A stretch of 64,000 nucleotides of DNA, taken from NCBI GenBank assembly GCA_023249725.1, contig JAHFBZ010000002.1, forward strand, positions 18,184-82,183, read 5' to 3'. Under the pieces are notes generated by a model. The model did not search any database. It saw nothing but the letters and a program-made list of their open reading frames with translations, and was not told the DNA's origin. Source of the stretch: Methanobacteriaceae archaeon (GTDB lineage Archaea > Methanobacteriota > Methanobacteria > Methanobacteriales > Methanobacteriaceae). Positions 19,782 to 30,319 of the stretch are shown one piece after another. Made by a program: the position numbers and the translations under genes. The stretch's first letter is position 1. Each line of letters begins with the position of its first letter.

Positions 19782-20465
19782 TTAATCGTAGGCGTATAGT
19801 AATGCTAGTGCTCTGTAGAAGAACAGCTGTGCATACGGTACAATTACTAAAATTGCTACTAAAGTTCCTATAATTGGTATTATTTGGATAACTCCAGATA
19901 TTATTCCAATTATCATGGATATAATGATTATCACAACATACCAGATTATGTAGTCAACCCATCCAATTTGAGAAATAATGTTCATTATTTCACCGAATCG
20001 GAAAGCAGCACCTAGTTCACTGTCATTATAGGCCATATTGGCCAGAGCAATGGTGGCTATTAATCCAAGAATTATAGCTACTATTCCACCTATTAAAACA
20101 GTTCCACTAATTATTCCAATAAATGCAGTTGGGTCAGTCATGGTTCCAGTTGTAGAAGCTGCTGCCAATGCTGCAATAGATGCCCAGGACCCAATAATTA
20201 TTATTAAAGCTGGAATCAAGAAATAAACGAATTGCACAACAAAGACTTTTAGCCCATCAACGAACATTTCTCCCCATTCATCGTATTCAGGAAGTTCTTC
20301 TGCACCGGCTATTGATGCTTTTAATGCTCTAAAACCGTAACCCATTACAAGAAATATAGGTACAATTAAAAAACTAATCAAGAACATAAATCCTAATATT
20401 AACACTTTTTTCAAGTCAGAAAGAGGATATTTAATTGAATCAGATACAATTTCTCCAATATCCAT
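19782..20465 (-). CDS. DUF4013 membrane protein
   Basis: A 227-residue integral membrane protein resembling DUF4013. After a short cytoplasmic N-terminus it has about five strongly hydrophobic helices (around residues 22-42, 75-100, 115-145, 170-190 and 195-215) rich in Ile, Gly and Ala. The start at 20465 is preferred: GGAGGTG lies seven bases before it, while the ATG at 20471 sits too close to that site. No catalytic motif is seen. It is separated from trm1 by about 125 bp on the same strand. Confidence 0.75.
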   Translation of the reverse strand: MDIGEIVSDSIKYPLSDLKKVLILGFMFLISFLIVPIFLVMGYGFRALKASIAGAEELPEYDEWGEMFVDGLKVFVVQFVYFLIPALIIIIGSWASIAALAAASTTGTMTDPTAFIGIISGTVLIGGIVAIILGLIATIALANMAYNDSELGAAFRFGEIMNIISQIGWVDYIIWYVVIIIISMIIGIISGVIQIIPIIGTLVAILVIVPYAQLFFYRALALLYAYD

Positions 20466-20591
20466 TTTCATGCACCTCCATAGATATTATCAATACAATT
20501 TTTGGCATTTGCCATATTATTCTATTGTAATATCAATCATATAAATTCATTTGTTAAGTGTGCAGAAAAATAGTTATTTTATTAGTCAGTT

Positions 20592-21746
20592 TTAGTCTGG
20601 ATTCAAGTTTTCTATTATTTCTTCAATTTTAGTTAAAGAAGCATCAGTTTTAATTCCAGTAGGCCTGTAATGGGTTCTGGAAACTAAAAATCCTTCATTT
20701 TCAAGCATTTCCATAACATCTAAAATTGAAGGAGAGCTTATTTTCAACTTTTTACAGACCACATGCAGGTCATAGTATGTGGCTGGCATTTTAGACTCTT
20801 CTAAACACCTATTTAATAGTTTTAAAAGTTGTTTTTCTTTATTAAGTTCTTTTTCTTCAGATAAACCAATCATTCCTTCTAAAAAATCAGAATCCTGTAT
20901 ATGGCCTAACCAGAGAGGCCCACCGACTCTAGTTTTTTCGCCACATTCTGGGCATTTATCTGGAATATGCGGGGCCAGACCGTTTATAGTTTGCCTAAAC
21001 AAACATTTTCTGCAATGAATAATGAATCCCATGTTTTTAAGTGATTCATCGGCTTCTTTAGCTCCTTTTTGAATCTGGAAATAAATTCGCATGTAATGCT
21101 CGCTACTGTGGGAAAATTTGATTAATACGCTCTTTTTATACTTAGCAAAGGTCATGGCCACAAAACCGGCCAGTATTCTTATTCCATTTTCGTGACAGTA
21201 TTCTGTTTTCAGTGGAACAGCATTATATTTACGAATACATGGTTCTTTATAAGTTCCACAAAGGGCAGAAGTGTCTGTAGCGGTTATACATAATAAACTG
21301 TCTGATTTTAAAGAGTTGGCCACAGAATCAATGAAATATGATGGGGTACCAAAGGGGTCGATGTCCACCACATCAAATTCTCCTCTTCTTTCTCTTAAAG
21401 CCATATTAGCATCAGTTTGTGAAATTTCAAGGTTTTCAACTTCATTTAAATTGGCATTTTCTTTGGTGAATTTAACAGCCAGAGGGCTGATGTCATTGAC
21501 CACTACTTTGGAAACTCCAGAAATTTCTTTGGAGTACCTTATTCCTCTAATTCCACTTCCACCAAATGCATCGCAGACATTTATATCTTCTCCTAAATCC
21601 ATTTGGAATTTTTGCAAAGCTAAAATTGAAAGATCCCTATTGAGTTCCATGGCGGGATTGTAAAATACAGGGGCCTTAGCAGATACTTTATCAAATTCTG
21701 GAACTATTATCTTTACTAATCCCTCTTGAATGTGTTTATTGTTCAT
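20592..21746 (-). CDS. trm1: tRNA (guanine26-N2)-dimethyltransferase Trm1
   Basis: SAM-dependent enzyme making m2,2G26 in archaeal tRNAs. The class I methyltransferase core has DAFGGSGIRGIRY, then VVNDISPLAV and the catalytic-type DIDPFGTPSYF motif. The C-terminal half carries the zinc-binding cysteines CRKC and CPEC, a feature of the Trm1 family. At 384 residues it is full length. The ATG at 21746 follows GTGAT; a GTG three codons upstream is an alternative. Confidence 0.95.
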   Translation of the reverse strand: MNNKHIQEGLVKIIVPEFDKVSAKAPVFYNPAMELNRDLSILALQKFQMDLGEDINVCDAFGGSGIRGIRYSKEISGVSKVVVNDISPLAVKFTKENANLNEVENLEISQTDANMALRERRGEFDVVDIDPFGTPSYFIDSVANSLKSDSLLCITATDTSALCGTYKEPCIRKYNAVPLKTEYCHENGIRILAGFVAMTFAKYKKSVLIKFSHSSEHYMRIYFQIQKGAKEADESLKNMGFIIHCRKCLFRQTINGLAPHIPDKCPECGEKTRVGGPLWLGHIQDSDFLEGMIGLSEEKELNKEKQLLKLLNRCLEESKMPATYYDLHVVCKKLKISSPSILDVMEMLENEGFLVSRTHYRPTGIKTDASLTKIEEIIENLNPD

Positions 21747-21978
21747 TTTAATCACTGAATCGAACTTTATGAGATTTATTTATTATTATAATGAAAGATA
21801 ATTTCTTATATTTCTTAAATGTCCTTTAAATTAATTAATTTTTTAGTAAAAATAGATTTCTTTTTGATTATTTTAAATATTCTTATAACTATTTTAAAAA
21901 AACTATATTAAAAACTTATTAAATATTAGGGATATTGAAATTATGCAATATATTGAAATTCATAACTGGAGGCGAAAG

Positions 21979-23016
21979 ATGTCTGATTTTATTTCCAATA
22001 TCCCATTTCTTAATAATGCTAAATCTGGTAAAAATAGTATCTGGCGATATCTAACAACTATAATTTTATGTTTAGGCGTGGCTAGTTTAGTTGCAGGGGC
22101 ACTATTAGGCGTATTGATTGTCGTATGGGCAGTGTTTAATCAGGCAGCATTTAATCAGAATTTTGATACGGCTATTATTTATCAACTGCTGGCAAACCCC
22201 ATATTTATAATATTTTTAGTTGGACTAAGCTTTTCTCTATCTTTCTTTTTTTTAGGCCTATCTTTAAAGGTTTTACAGAAAAAAAAGCTTATTTCAGTTA
22301 TTAATACTAGAAATAAAGTGCGTTGGAGTAGAATAGGAAAAGGGGCTATTTACTGGTTTGCTATCCTTCTGGTATTGGATTTAATATCATATCTAATTGA
22401 TCCGGGGAGCTTTAAAATATCTTTTAATCTCCAAAATAATTTTTGGATTCTTGCATTGCTGGCTCTAATCGCATTTCCCATACAGGCCTCCTTTGAAGAA
22501 GTATTTTTCAGAGGATATTTGGTGCAGGGAGTTAGTTTAATCGGAAACTGGTCACCTAAAAATCGTTTATTATTATATTTAATGCGAAAAATTAGTTTAA
22601 TTAGACGTTTGGTATTGGGAATTAGTTTATACATATTTGATAAATTTAAAAAGCCATGGGTTGTTCTTTTAGTAACTTCCCTGATTTTTTCTCTATTGCA
22701 TTGGTGGAATGGTAGCACAATAATCCTTAGTCTTTCTATCGTATCTGGGACGTTTATCATAGGATTGATGCTGGGAATCATTACCCTGGCCGATGATGGT
22801 ATTGAAATGGCCATTGGGGTGCACATAATAAACAATATTTATGTCAGTGTAATTCACAGCTCTCCTGATGGGGGATTGGGAAATTTACCCTCTATAATTG
22901 TCAGTCCATCTGATCCATATGCTGCTCCATTGTTTTTGATTCTGGCGGCGGCAGTTTTAATATATTTATTATTCCGAAATCGAAAAGAGGATGTTTTAAG
23001 AATTTTTAAAGGATAA
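21979..23016 (+). CDS. CPBP-family intramembrane glutamic protease
   Basis: A 345-residue polytopic membrane protein of the CPBP (CAAX protease and bacteriocin-processing) family, related to Rce1. The three family motifs are present: the EE(x)3R motif E173-E174-V-F-F-R178, a second motif FSLLHW, and a third HIINNIY. These residues form the membrane-embedded active site. About eight hydrophobic helices are predicted. GGAGGCG precedes the ATG at 21979, which decides the start over an in-frame ATG at 21943. It stands alone and its substrate is unknown. Confidence 0.88.
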   Translation: MSDFISNIPFLNNAKSGKNSIWRYLTTIILCLGVASLVAGALLGVLIVVWAVFNQAAFNQNFDTAIIYQLLANPIFIIFLVGLSFSLSFFFLGLSLKVLQKKKLISVINTRNKVRWSRIGKGAIYWFAILLVLDLISYLIDPGSFKISFNLQNNFWILALLALIAFPIQASFEEVFFRGYLVQGVSLIGNWSPKNRLLLYLMRKISLIRRLVLGISLYIFDKFKKPWVVLLVTSLIFSLLHWWNGSTIILSLSIVSGTFIIGLMLGIITLADDGIEMAIGVHIINNIYVSVIHSSPDGGLGNLPSIIVSPSDPYAAPLFLILAAAVLIYLLFRNRKEDVLRIFKG

Positions 23017-23312
23017 CTTCTAATTTTTAGATAATTTAGAAATTCTTTGTCTTTTTCTTTATTTTTTAATAAGCTAATTTAAATTTATTATTCTTAAATA
23101 ATTAAGATTATAATATGTAATATTAAAAAATAAGTAAATATTTAATTATTAAAAGAAATGAATTAAACATATCAGGGATGATTGAGTTAAATCTAAACGA
23201 ATATTACATGAATAGCTAGGATTAAGTTATATTCTAATTGATCATCATTAAATAAATTTATAAAAAATTTTCTTGATTAAATTTCATTCAAATTTTAAAA
23301 CTAGGTGTAGTT

Positions 23313-24407
<1,095 letters not shown>

Positions 24408-24562
24408 GTTTATTCTTTCTGTTTAAGCTTAATAAAATTTATTTAAATTTCAATTTAAATATTATTTATTCTTTTTTTCTTTATTTGAGCTTAATTAATA
24501 TTATTTAATCTTATTTATCCTTTTAATAGCTTTTTTAAAATTAATAATTAATTAATAAGTTT

Positions 24563-24862
24563 TCAAAGCTTTTTTTCAACAGATAAGACTTTATCTACCA
24601 GGCCTCTATTTTTATCTCGCCTATCATCTATTTTTATACTAGTGGAAACTCTATCAGCACCTTTTGCAAAAACAGCTTCATGGGCCACTTCAATTGCTTT
24701 AAAAAGCTCTTGAGGATTATTGGATTCTATTTGGGTACCCATACCAGATAACTGGTATTTGATTCCTATTTTATCCAGTGCATCTACTGCCGCAGCAACA
24801 TAACTGCTTAAACTAGTACTTTCAGTTCCAATAGGGATGATGGTTATTTCTGCAGTAATCAT
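24563..24862 (-). CDS. MTH1187-family thiamine-binding protein
   Basis: A 99-residue ferredoxin-like-fold protein of the MTH1187/YkoF-related family (formerly DUF77). Related proteins bind thiamine or its precursor HMP. The N-terminal EITIIPIGTESTSLSSYV, the central YQLSGMGTQIE and the acidic-basic VSTSIKIDDRRD segment near the C-terminus match the family. The ATG at 24862 lacks a ribosome site. A TATA box about 26 bases upstream of the start suggests a leaderless message made from a promoter shared with the divergent gene. Confidence 0.9.
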   Translation of the reverse strand: MITAEITIIPIGTESTSLSSYVAAAVDALDKIGIKYQLSGMGTQIESNNPQELFKAIEVAHEAVFAKGADRVSTSIKIDDRRDKNRGLVDKVLSVEKKL

Positions 24863-24867
24863 GAAAT

Positions 24868-24893
24868 TTTATATGTTTGACCATAAATATAAT
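24868..24893. promoter_or_regulatory. Overlapping divergent promoter, both messages probably leaderless
   Basis: Only 35 bp separate the start codons at 24862 (minus) and 24898 (plus). A plus-strand TTTATATG (24868-24875) lies about 26 bp before the plus start. A minus-strand TTATATTT (24885-24892) lies about 26 bp before the minus start. Each predicted transcription start therefore coincides with its ATG, and neither gene has a Shine-Dalgarno site. Confidence 0.55.
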
Positions 24894-24897
24894 TTTT

Positions 24898-25779
24898 ATG
24901 AAATACCTTCAAAAAGATGAATTCAATGTAAACATCAAAAAAAGGATAATGGATCTAATAAGCGAATGGGATCTTATTCAAGAAGGTGAATTAATTGCTT
25001 TGGCTCTTTCTGGAGGAAAAGATAGTGTTTTGACTTTACACATGCTCCATGAGTTACAAGCAGAGCTGGACTTTGAAATGGTGGCCATTGCTGTTGATGA
25101 GGGGATTGAAGGTTATCGTAGTCATGGTATGGAAGCTGCACAAAAGAATGCGGATCTACTGGGTGTTAAACTATTAACTAAATCTTTTAAAGAAGAAGCT
25201 GGTTTTACATTAGATGAAGTTTATTCATTTTTTAAAAGTGCTTGTATGCCCTGTGGCGTTTTTAGAAGAAATATTCTAAATAAAACTGCTTATGAAATAG
25301 GCGCATCAAAAATAGCCACAGGCCATAATCTGGATGATGAAATACAATCATTTTTAATGAGTTTTGCCCGAGCAGATCTGGTGAAGTTTTCTAAATTCGG
25401 ACCTAAACTGGATGTTATCCATCCTCAGCTTATTCCAAGAATTAAACCTTTATGGAATATTCCAGAAAAGGAAGTGGGTATCTGGGCCGTTTTAAATGAT
25501 ATTGAAGTTCATTTTGATGAATGTCCTTATTCTAATCTTTCATTGCGGGCTAAAACAAAGGATTTTTTAAACCGTGCTGAGTCCAGGGAACCGGGAACCA
25601 AAAAAGCAATATTGGATTCTTTTACCAAGACTTTTATCCAAAAAAGTTCTGCTAAGAATGATATTTCAAAAAAGAGTCTGACCAATTTAAGTGGATGTCA
25701 GAGTTGCGGTGAACCTTCTTCCGGGGTTATTTGCAAGGCCTGTGAGATGAAAGAAATAATTAAAAATAATATGGCTTGA
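24898..25779 (+). CDS. Ncs6/TtcA-family tRNA 2-thiolation protein, TIGR00269 type
   Basis: PP-loop ATPase-type enzyme of the Ncs6/NcsA/TtcA group, which adenylates and thiolates uridine or cytidine in tRNA. The ATP PP-loop is ALALSGGKDSVL (about residues 34-45). The three cysteines expected to hold an Fe-S cluster are C116 and C119 (CMPC) and C209 (DECPYS). A C-terminal zinc ribbon CQSC...CKAC is present, but the usual N-terminal zinc ribbon is absent: the protein begins directly with the helix before the PP-loop. The ATG at 24898 is likely read from a leaderless message. A TTG at 24877 would not restore cysteines. Confidence 0.88.
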   Translation: MKYLQKDEFNVNIKKRIMDLISEWDLIQEGELIALALSGGKDSVLTLHMLHELQAELDFEMVAIAVDEGIEGYRSHGMEAAQKNADLLGVKLLTKSFKEEAGFTLDEVYSFFKSACMPCGVFRRNILNKTAYEIGASKIATGHNLDDEIQSFLMSFARADLVKFSKFGPKLDVIHPQLIPRIKPLWNIPEKEVGIWAVLNDIEVHFDECPYSNLSLRAKTKDFLNRAESREPGTKKAILDSFTKTFIQKSSAKNDISKKSLTNLSGCQSCGEPSSGVICKACEMKEIIKNNMA

Positions 25780-25879
25780 TTATACAATTTCCAGTTGGAT
25801 TCTATTTAATTTCGGAATATTAATAAATAAAATTAAATTGAAATAAGAATAGAAATCTAATGAAATAATATTTAGGGAC

Positions 25880-26095
25880 TTATTTTACCTTATCTGCAGT
25901 GGTAAAAAAGGTTCCACCATACTTCTCTTCTTGCAGATCTCTAACTTCATCCGAAGCGGTCTGGTAATCTTCTACTTTTTTTATAATACGTCGTGTTTTG
26001 ACCTTAATGGTTTTACCACAGACACATTTTCTGGTGGCCACACCTTCTTTGGCGTACATACCACGCCCACAGTCGCAACGGAAAATTAAATACAT
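25880..26095 (-). CDS. DUF1922 small zinc-ribbon protein (MTH1184-like)
   Basis: A 71-residue protein matching the DUF1922 family, for which the Methanothermobacter MTH1184 structure is known. The N-terminal half has CDCG...CVCG, two Cys pairs that form a rubredoxin-like zinc ribbon. The C-terminal half is a charged helix. The function is unknown; a nucleic-acid or protein contact role is plausible. GCGAT-type sequence precedes the ATG. It lies close to the MTH1187-like gene, as in Methanothermobacter numbering. Confidence 0.88.
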   Translation of the reverse strand: MYLIFRCDCGRGMYAKEGVATRKCVCGKTIKVKTRRIIKKVEDYQTASDEVRDLQEEKYGGTFFTTADKVK

Positions 26096-26202
26096 TTAAA
26101 TCGCCATGAATATATTTATATTTTTTATTAATTATTTATATTTTTTATTAATATTCCTTTGATTTTAATAAATAATAACTTATTTTATTCATTAATCATG
26201 TT

Positions 26203-27366
26203 TCATGACCAGCCAAGCAATTTTCCGAATATAGGTAATATAACTTGGGGAATGGTTATAAAACCACCAATCATACAACCTAAATTGGTCCCTATTACTA
26301 CTAAAATTACTCTAACTAAGTCATTGGCCCAATAATCTTTAAGACTTTCTGCTTTAGCAAAATCGTGAAGAGCATCTGATCCCACATGTCTTAACTTTGC
26401 TTCTACTAATCCAGAAAACCATCCAGCAGCTAAAAGGGGGTGAAGAATGGTTAGAGGTGCTGCTAAAAATGCCACAACTGCCGATTGTATTTTTGACCCG
26501 GATAATAGGGATCCTATTGCAGCAAATCCTCCTACTATTAAAACAAATTCTAAAAGCCCTGTTTTTATATCAATACCATTAATAAAAGCCAGAAAAAATA
26601 TCACCACGAAAATTACAGGAATGGAGAACAAAATGATTTTTCCCAGGGGTATTTTGGACTTTTCAAGCCTTAAAAGATCACTTATAGGTGGCAAATCTTC
26701 AGGATTATCTAGATATCTATTCATACCGGGTTGGTGTCCAGCACCTACCACTGCAATTATATAGTCTTCTTCAATATTCTGAATTCTATGGACCATGAAG
26801 GCATCTCTTTCATCTACCAAGACTTTATACGCTGAAGGAGACATTTCTTTGAAGTATTCCATTACTTCATTTAGATTATCTACTTCTTTTAGACTTTCAA
26901 TATCACCTAGTTCTTCATCTTTTTGAAAAAGAGAAGTTAACAGCCCAAATACGAATTTGGCCTTTTCAATGAAACTCATGGCACTCATGGCCCTTTTGAG
27001 AGTTAAATTTATATCTCGATCAATAAGGGCTATTTTAGCTTCAACTTCTTCTGCAGCTTCAATAGCGGCCAGCATCTCCGCTCCGGGTTTAACGCCTAAA
27101 TCACTACCAATCTTTTTCTGCATATACGTCAAAAGACCGCTGATAAGGAATAATCCAATATTGTCTCCTTTGATGATATCAGATACGGAAATTTCAGTTT
27201 TCTCTTCTATACCTGACTTTTCCCGCATTAGTCTTTGATATCGCCCTGCGTCGAGTTCTATTGCTACGACTTGAGGTTTATCTTCCAGTATAGCATTTTT
27301 AACTTCTTCCACACTTTTTTCAGAAACGTGGGCGGTTCCAATTATTTTTAAGCATTCGCGTATCAT
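26203..27366 (-). CDS. TraB-family membrane protein
   Basis: A 387-residue TraB/PrgY-family protein. The N-terminal soluble domain (residues ~1-225) begins with IIGTAHVSEKS and contains VAIELDAGRYQRL and VVGAGHQPGM, the conserved GxxH-type motifs shared with Tiki-like putative metalloproteases. The C-terminal part has about four membrane helices. Enterococcal relatives shut down pheromone activity, but the archaeal role is unknown. GTGAAA precedes the ATG. Confidence 0.88.
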   Translation of the reverse strand: MIRECLKIIGTAHVSEKSVEEVKNAILEDKPQVVAIELDAGRYQRLMREKSGIEEKTEISVSDIIKGDNIGLFLISGLLTYMQKKIGSDLGVKPGAEMLAAIEAAEEVEAKIALIDRDINLTLKRAMSAMSFIEKAKFVFGLLTSLFQKDEELGDIESLKEVDNLNEVMEYFKEMSPSAYKVLVDERDAFMVHRIQNIEEDYIIAVVGAGHQPGMNRYLDNPEDLPPISDLLRLEKSKIPLGKIILFSIPVIFVVIFFLAFINGIDIKTGLLEFVLIVGGFAAIGSLLSGSKIQSAVVAFLAAPLTILHPLLAAGWFSGLVEAKLRHVGSDALHDFAKAESLKDYWANDLVRVILVVIGTNLGCMIGGFITIPQVILPIFGKLLGWS

Positions 27367-27859
27367 TAAATTTCACTTGTAATTATAGTTTAATTAATTA
27401 ATTTTGATTTTCAAGAATTAAATTAAATTGTATAAATAAAAATAAAAATATTTTTATTAATTTTAATAAATTTAATATGCAGGTTAATATACTTAAGCCA
27501 GCCAGTATACTAATCTGCTTTATATTGTGTAACTTTTAATTTAATAATAAAAATTATTATTTTATTATTATTTATATTATTTCTAACTAAACTTCTTTTT
27601 CAAATACTGGTTATAATTTAATAATATTCTTTGGTTTTAAATGATTATTTATTATATTCATTTAAAAAATAAAAACATTTCAAAAAAAAATATTCTTAAA
27701 ATTGGTATACTATATTATATATATTAACTTATTTTTTTATTATAACATATATTAGTTATATTAAATATATAATAATATGTTAATATAAAATATATATTAA
27801 TATATTCTAATATATTTAGTATAACTCCCTAAAAGAATTAAAAATAAATCAGTAATTAA
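27367..27859. other. Extremely AT-rich gap between traB-like gene and comB
   Basis: About 490 bp with almost no G or C. It contains an imperfect inverted repeat TTAATATAC (27484-27492) / GTATACTAA (27505-27513) around a small GC island AAGCCAGCCA. A long run of alternating A/T words (27700-27820) has AACATAT and ATATGTT arms and should melt easily. It includes the promoter of the traB-like gene. No ORF or RNA gene was recognised. Confidence 0.55.
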
Positions 27860-28525
27860 TCAGTATTTTTCAAGTGAATGTTCACGGAATATGGGTACAT
27901 TATCCGAAATATTTCGCTGTAGGCAAAACTCAACGTCTTTTTTAAACCCTATTTCACTCAATCTCCGTGCCGAACGGGATTTCAAAATATTATATTCTAC
28001 TAAATCCTTATTTTGAACAGCCATAACTGCGGCCTGACCATATTCATCTAAATTTTCATTTTGAAGATTTGAAATTATTTCTCCGGCACCTAAAAAATCT
28101 TCAATGGCAAAACGACCTTCTACACCAGCCATAACAACTTCTATTTCCTCATTGGCCAATTCTTTAGCTGCGGCGGCAACGGCTTGGGCATTAGTAAAAC
28201 ACCCTACCAAAATTTGGGATTTCATTCCTTCCATTATTCGAGTTCCATTACTGGTAGTAAGTACTAGAGTTTTCCCCTTAAGTTTTTGAATTTCAATAGG
28301 TGAATTTCCAGCATCAAATCCCTCTAATGTCGCACCTCTACGTTCACCCGCAATTATGGCCTCCTTTTCAGAAGCGATTTTAATAGCTTCTTTGTGATCA
28401 ACAACTGGAATAACTTTTTTAAAATGATTTAAAGCCATTGTAATTGTAGTACTTGCTCTTAAAACATCTACCATTATGGATAAATCATTGGAATCAGATT
28501 TTTCTAAGCTTAAACTAACTTTCAT
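27860..28525 (-). CDS. comB: 2-phosphosulfolactate phosphatase ComB
   Basis: Mg-dependent phosphatase that converts 2-phosphosulfolactate to sulfolactate in coenzyme M synthesis. The 221-residue protein has [10 protein letters not shown] at residues ~19-28, the strongly conserved [29 protein letters not shown] and a C-terminal [13 protein letters not shown]. These are family-defining. GTGAAA precedes the ATG. It is divergent from the marker-5-like gene, and with mmp7, mmp10 and mcr it forms a local group around the CoM-using end of methanogenesis. Confidence 0.95.
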   Translation of the reverse strand: MKVSLSLEKSDSNDLSIMVDVLRASTTITMALNHFKKVIPVVDHKEAIKIASEKEAIIAGERRGATLEGFDAGNSPIEIQKLKGKTLVLTTSNGTRIMEGMKSQILVGCFTNAQAVAAAAKELANEEIEVVMAGVEGRFAIEDFLGAGEIISNLQNENLDEYGQAAVMAVQNKDLVEYNILKSRSARRLSEIGFKKDVEFCLQRNISDNVPIFREHSLEKY

Positions 28526-28648
28526 ATTTTCACGACTTCCATATTTGATATATCTTAAAGATGCTTTAAATATTATGAATCTAACAATATATTAGCTAAA
28601 AAAACTATAATTTTTCTATAAGATTTGATTATATATTTGGGTGAACTC

Positions 28649-29290
28649 ATGAAGATTGTTACCACTCCCATGTGTGAAGAAATTTTAATAATGGCTGGAA
28701 TTAATGAGTACATGATTAATAAAGAACCTGACAAAGAGCAGGCTGACTTTGCAGTTGTTCTATCAGAAACGGAAACTTTTATGGACTCATTAAAGGTAAA
28801 ATTAAATACATTTTCTCAGATACATGAAAGTGTTTTAAAAACGGTAGAAATATTGAATCCCCCAGTATCTAATCAAAATTTAAGTTCAGATTTGTCTAAA
28901 AGCATATCTAAAATTTCTCCATGGGCAGATTCTCATCAGAAAAAAATACTTAGTGAAAATAATAGAAAAATTAAAGTCAAAGTTTATTCACAATTTCTTA
29001 AAGACATTATAGAAGACATGGGTTTCGATGTAGCTGATGAAAACCCGGATTATGTAGTTTTTCCAGATTATTTGGAAAATCAAATTAAAAAGGATGAAGT
29101 AATTTCGCATAGCAATGCCCAATGTGGCCTTTCAAAAAATGCAGAAAATTTCTCTAAAAACGATAATACTGACATTGTTTTTGTAAAATATATTAAAGTT
29201 CCTTCACATGGGGATGTTCCCATAAATCCTCTAGAAAGGGCCACTATGAGATATAAATTATTGGAGGGAGAATTATGTATGAAACCCTAA
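28649..29290 (+). CDS. Methanogenesis marker protein 5-like (DUF2112, tentative)
   Basis: A 213-residue soluble protein. Its N-terminus [18 protein letters not shown] and the phrase [11 protein letters not shown] match what I recall of methanogenesis marker protein 5 / DUF2112, a family restricted to methanogens. The middle (residues ~75-110) is low-complexity and Ser/Asn-rich. The C-terminus [26 protein letters not shown] is conserved-looking. Start at 28649 follows GGTGA; the TTG at 28625 is less likely. The gene overlaps mmp7 by 16 bp, so both are translationally coupled, and a shared role in Mcr activation or maturation is inferred. Confidence 0.7.
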   Translation: MKIVTTPMCEEILIMAGINEYMINKEPDKEQADFAVVLSETETFMDSLKVKLNTFSQIHESVLKTVEILNPPVSNQNLSSDLSKSISKISPWADSHQKKILSENNRKIKVKVYSQFLKDIIEDMGFDVADENPDYVVFPDYLENQIKKDEVISHSNAQCGLSKNAENFSKNDNTDIVFVKYIKVPSHGDVPINPLERATMRYKLLEGELCMKP

Positions 29291-30186
29291 CTTACACTGG
29301 TGGAGTCCATAAAAATGAAGAAATAAAAGAGCTTATTGAAGATATGGGAGGTTTTGTACTCCAGGAAAATACTCTTCAAATGGACATAATTCTTACTTTG
29401 GCAGTACCTCTAGAAGATGTGGAAAAAGTCAAAGAAAAGGCCAAAGAGCTCATGGGAACGATTAAAATAGCACCTATGGCTGGCACTGAAATTGCCATAG
29501 TATCTCCTACCTTGGCCCGCCATCACCTTCCTCATTCGGCTTGTGATATATCTGAATATTTACGACGTTTCGGAGCAAAGGATAATATGATTGGTCTGGC
29601 TCGAGGGGCAGGAAAAGGAATTTCTAGGATATCTGAGGATGAAAAAAGACTCATTGAAGAACATGACTTAGCAGTATTTGCATTAGGAAGCTTTGAACAA
29701 TGTATAAAAGATAAAACACATCTTTTTGATGATATAAATATTCCAGTTGTAGTTACTGGTGCTCCTGAAATGGATGTTAAAGATCTTCCGGGCGCTGATG
29801 CTTATATAAGTGGTCTGGGTCGAATCCCTCGTAGATTAAAGCGTGGTGAGGATATAAGGGCTCTTCGAAAACTGGTGGAAGTAGTGGAAGATATTCTTGA
29901 TTCTAAAAGGCGTGATATGGCTCAAGATCCTCCTTTAGTTCCATCAATACTGGTAAAAACTGAAATTGAAAATCAGGTTCCAGCTATTGCTGATGTGTAT
30001 TCACCTACTCCTGTTACCAGTCAACTGGATGGGGTGAGAGTAAAATTAAATTATGAACAATATAATGAACAAATACGTCAAGTTAAGATAAATAAATACT
30101 ATTTAGATGATATTTCGGAGATAACTCGTTCAAAAATGTATGATTATATCTTAGTGAAACTTTTAAGTGAAAGCTCAATTGTTTAA
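29275..30186 (+). CDS. mmp7: Methanogenesis marker protein 7
   Basis: A 303-residue methanogen-specific protein (marker 7). Diagnostic segments are [19 protein letters not shown] at the N-terminus, [20 protein letters not shown] near residue 80 and the central [18 protein letters not shown]. Family members have been reported as part of the ATP-dependent methyl-coenzyme M reductase activation complex together with McrC. The ATG at 29275 follows GGAGGGAG located inside the preceding gene, which it overlaps by 16 bp. Lies about 3 kb upstream of the mcr operon. Confidence 0.88.
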   Translation: MYETLTYTGGVHKNEEIKELIEDMGGFVLQENTLQMDIILTLAVPLEDVEKVKEKAKELMGTIKIAPMAGTEIAIVSPTLARHHLPHSACDISEYLRRFGAKDNMIGLARGAGKGISRISEDEKRLIEEHDLAVFALGSFEQCIKDKTHLFDDINIPVVVTGAPEMDVKDLPGADAYISGLGRIPRRLKRGEDIRALRKLVEVVEDILDSKRRDMAQDPPLVPSILVKTEIENQVPAIADVYSPTPVTSQLDGVRVKLNYEQYNEQIRQVKINKYYLDDISEITRSKMYDYILVKLLSESSIV

Positions 30187-30319
30187 AACAATTATTGGAT
30201 TAAAAATGTATTAATCACTAAAATTCAAATAAATTAATATAATCAGTTAATTACTACTAATTGGCACTGAGTTGTAATCATCGGGTGCATATAAACATAT
30301 AACGCATATAAATTAATTT

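Noticed and set aside
26397-27238. Several plus-strand ORFs of 60-105 codons
   Set aside because: They are antisense to the traB-like gene and lack ribosome sites or recognisable sequence.
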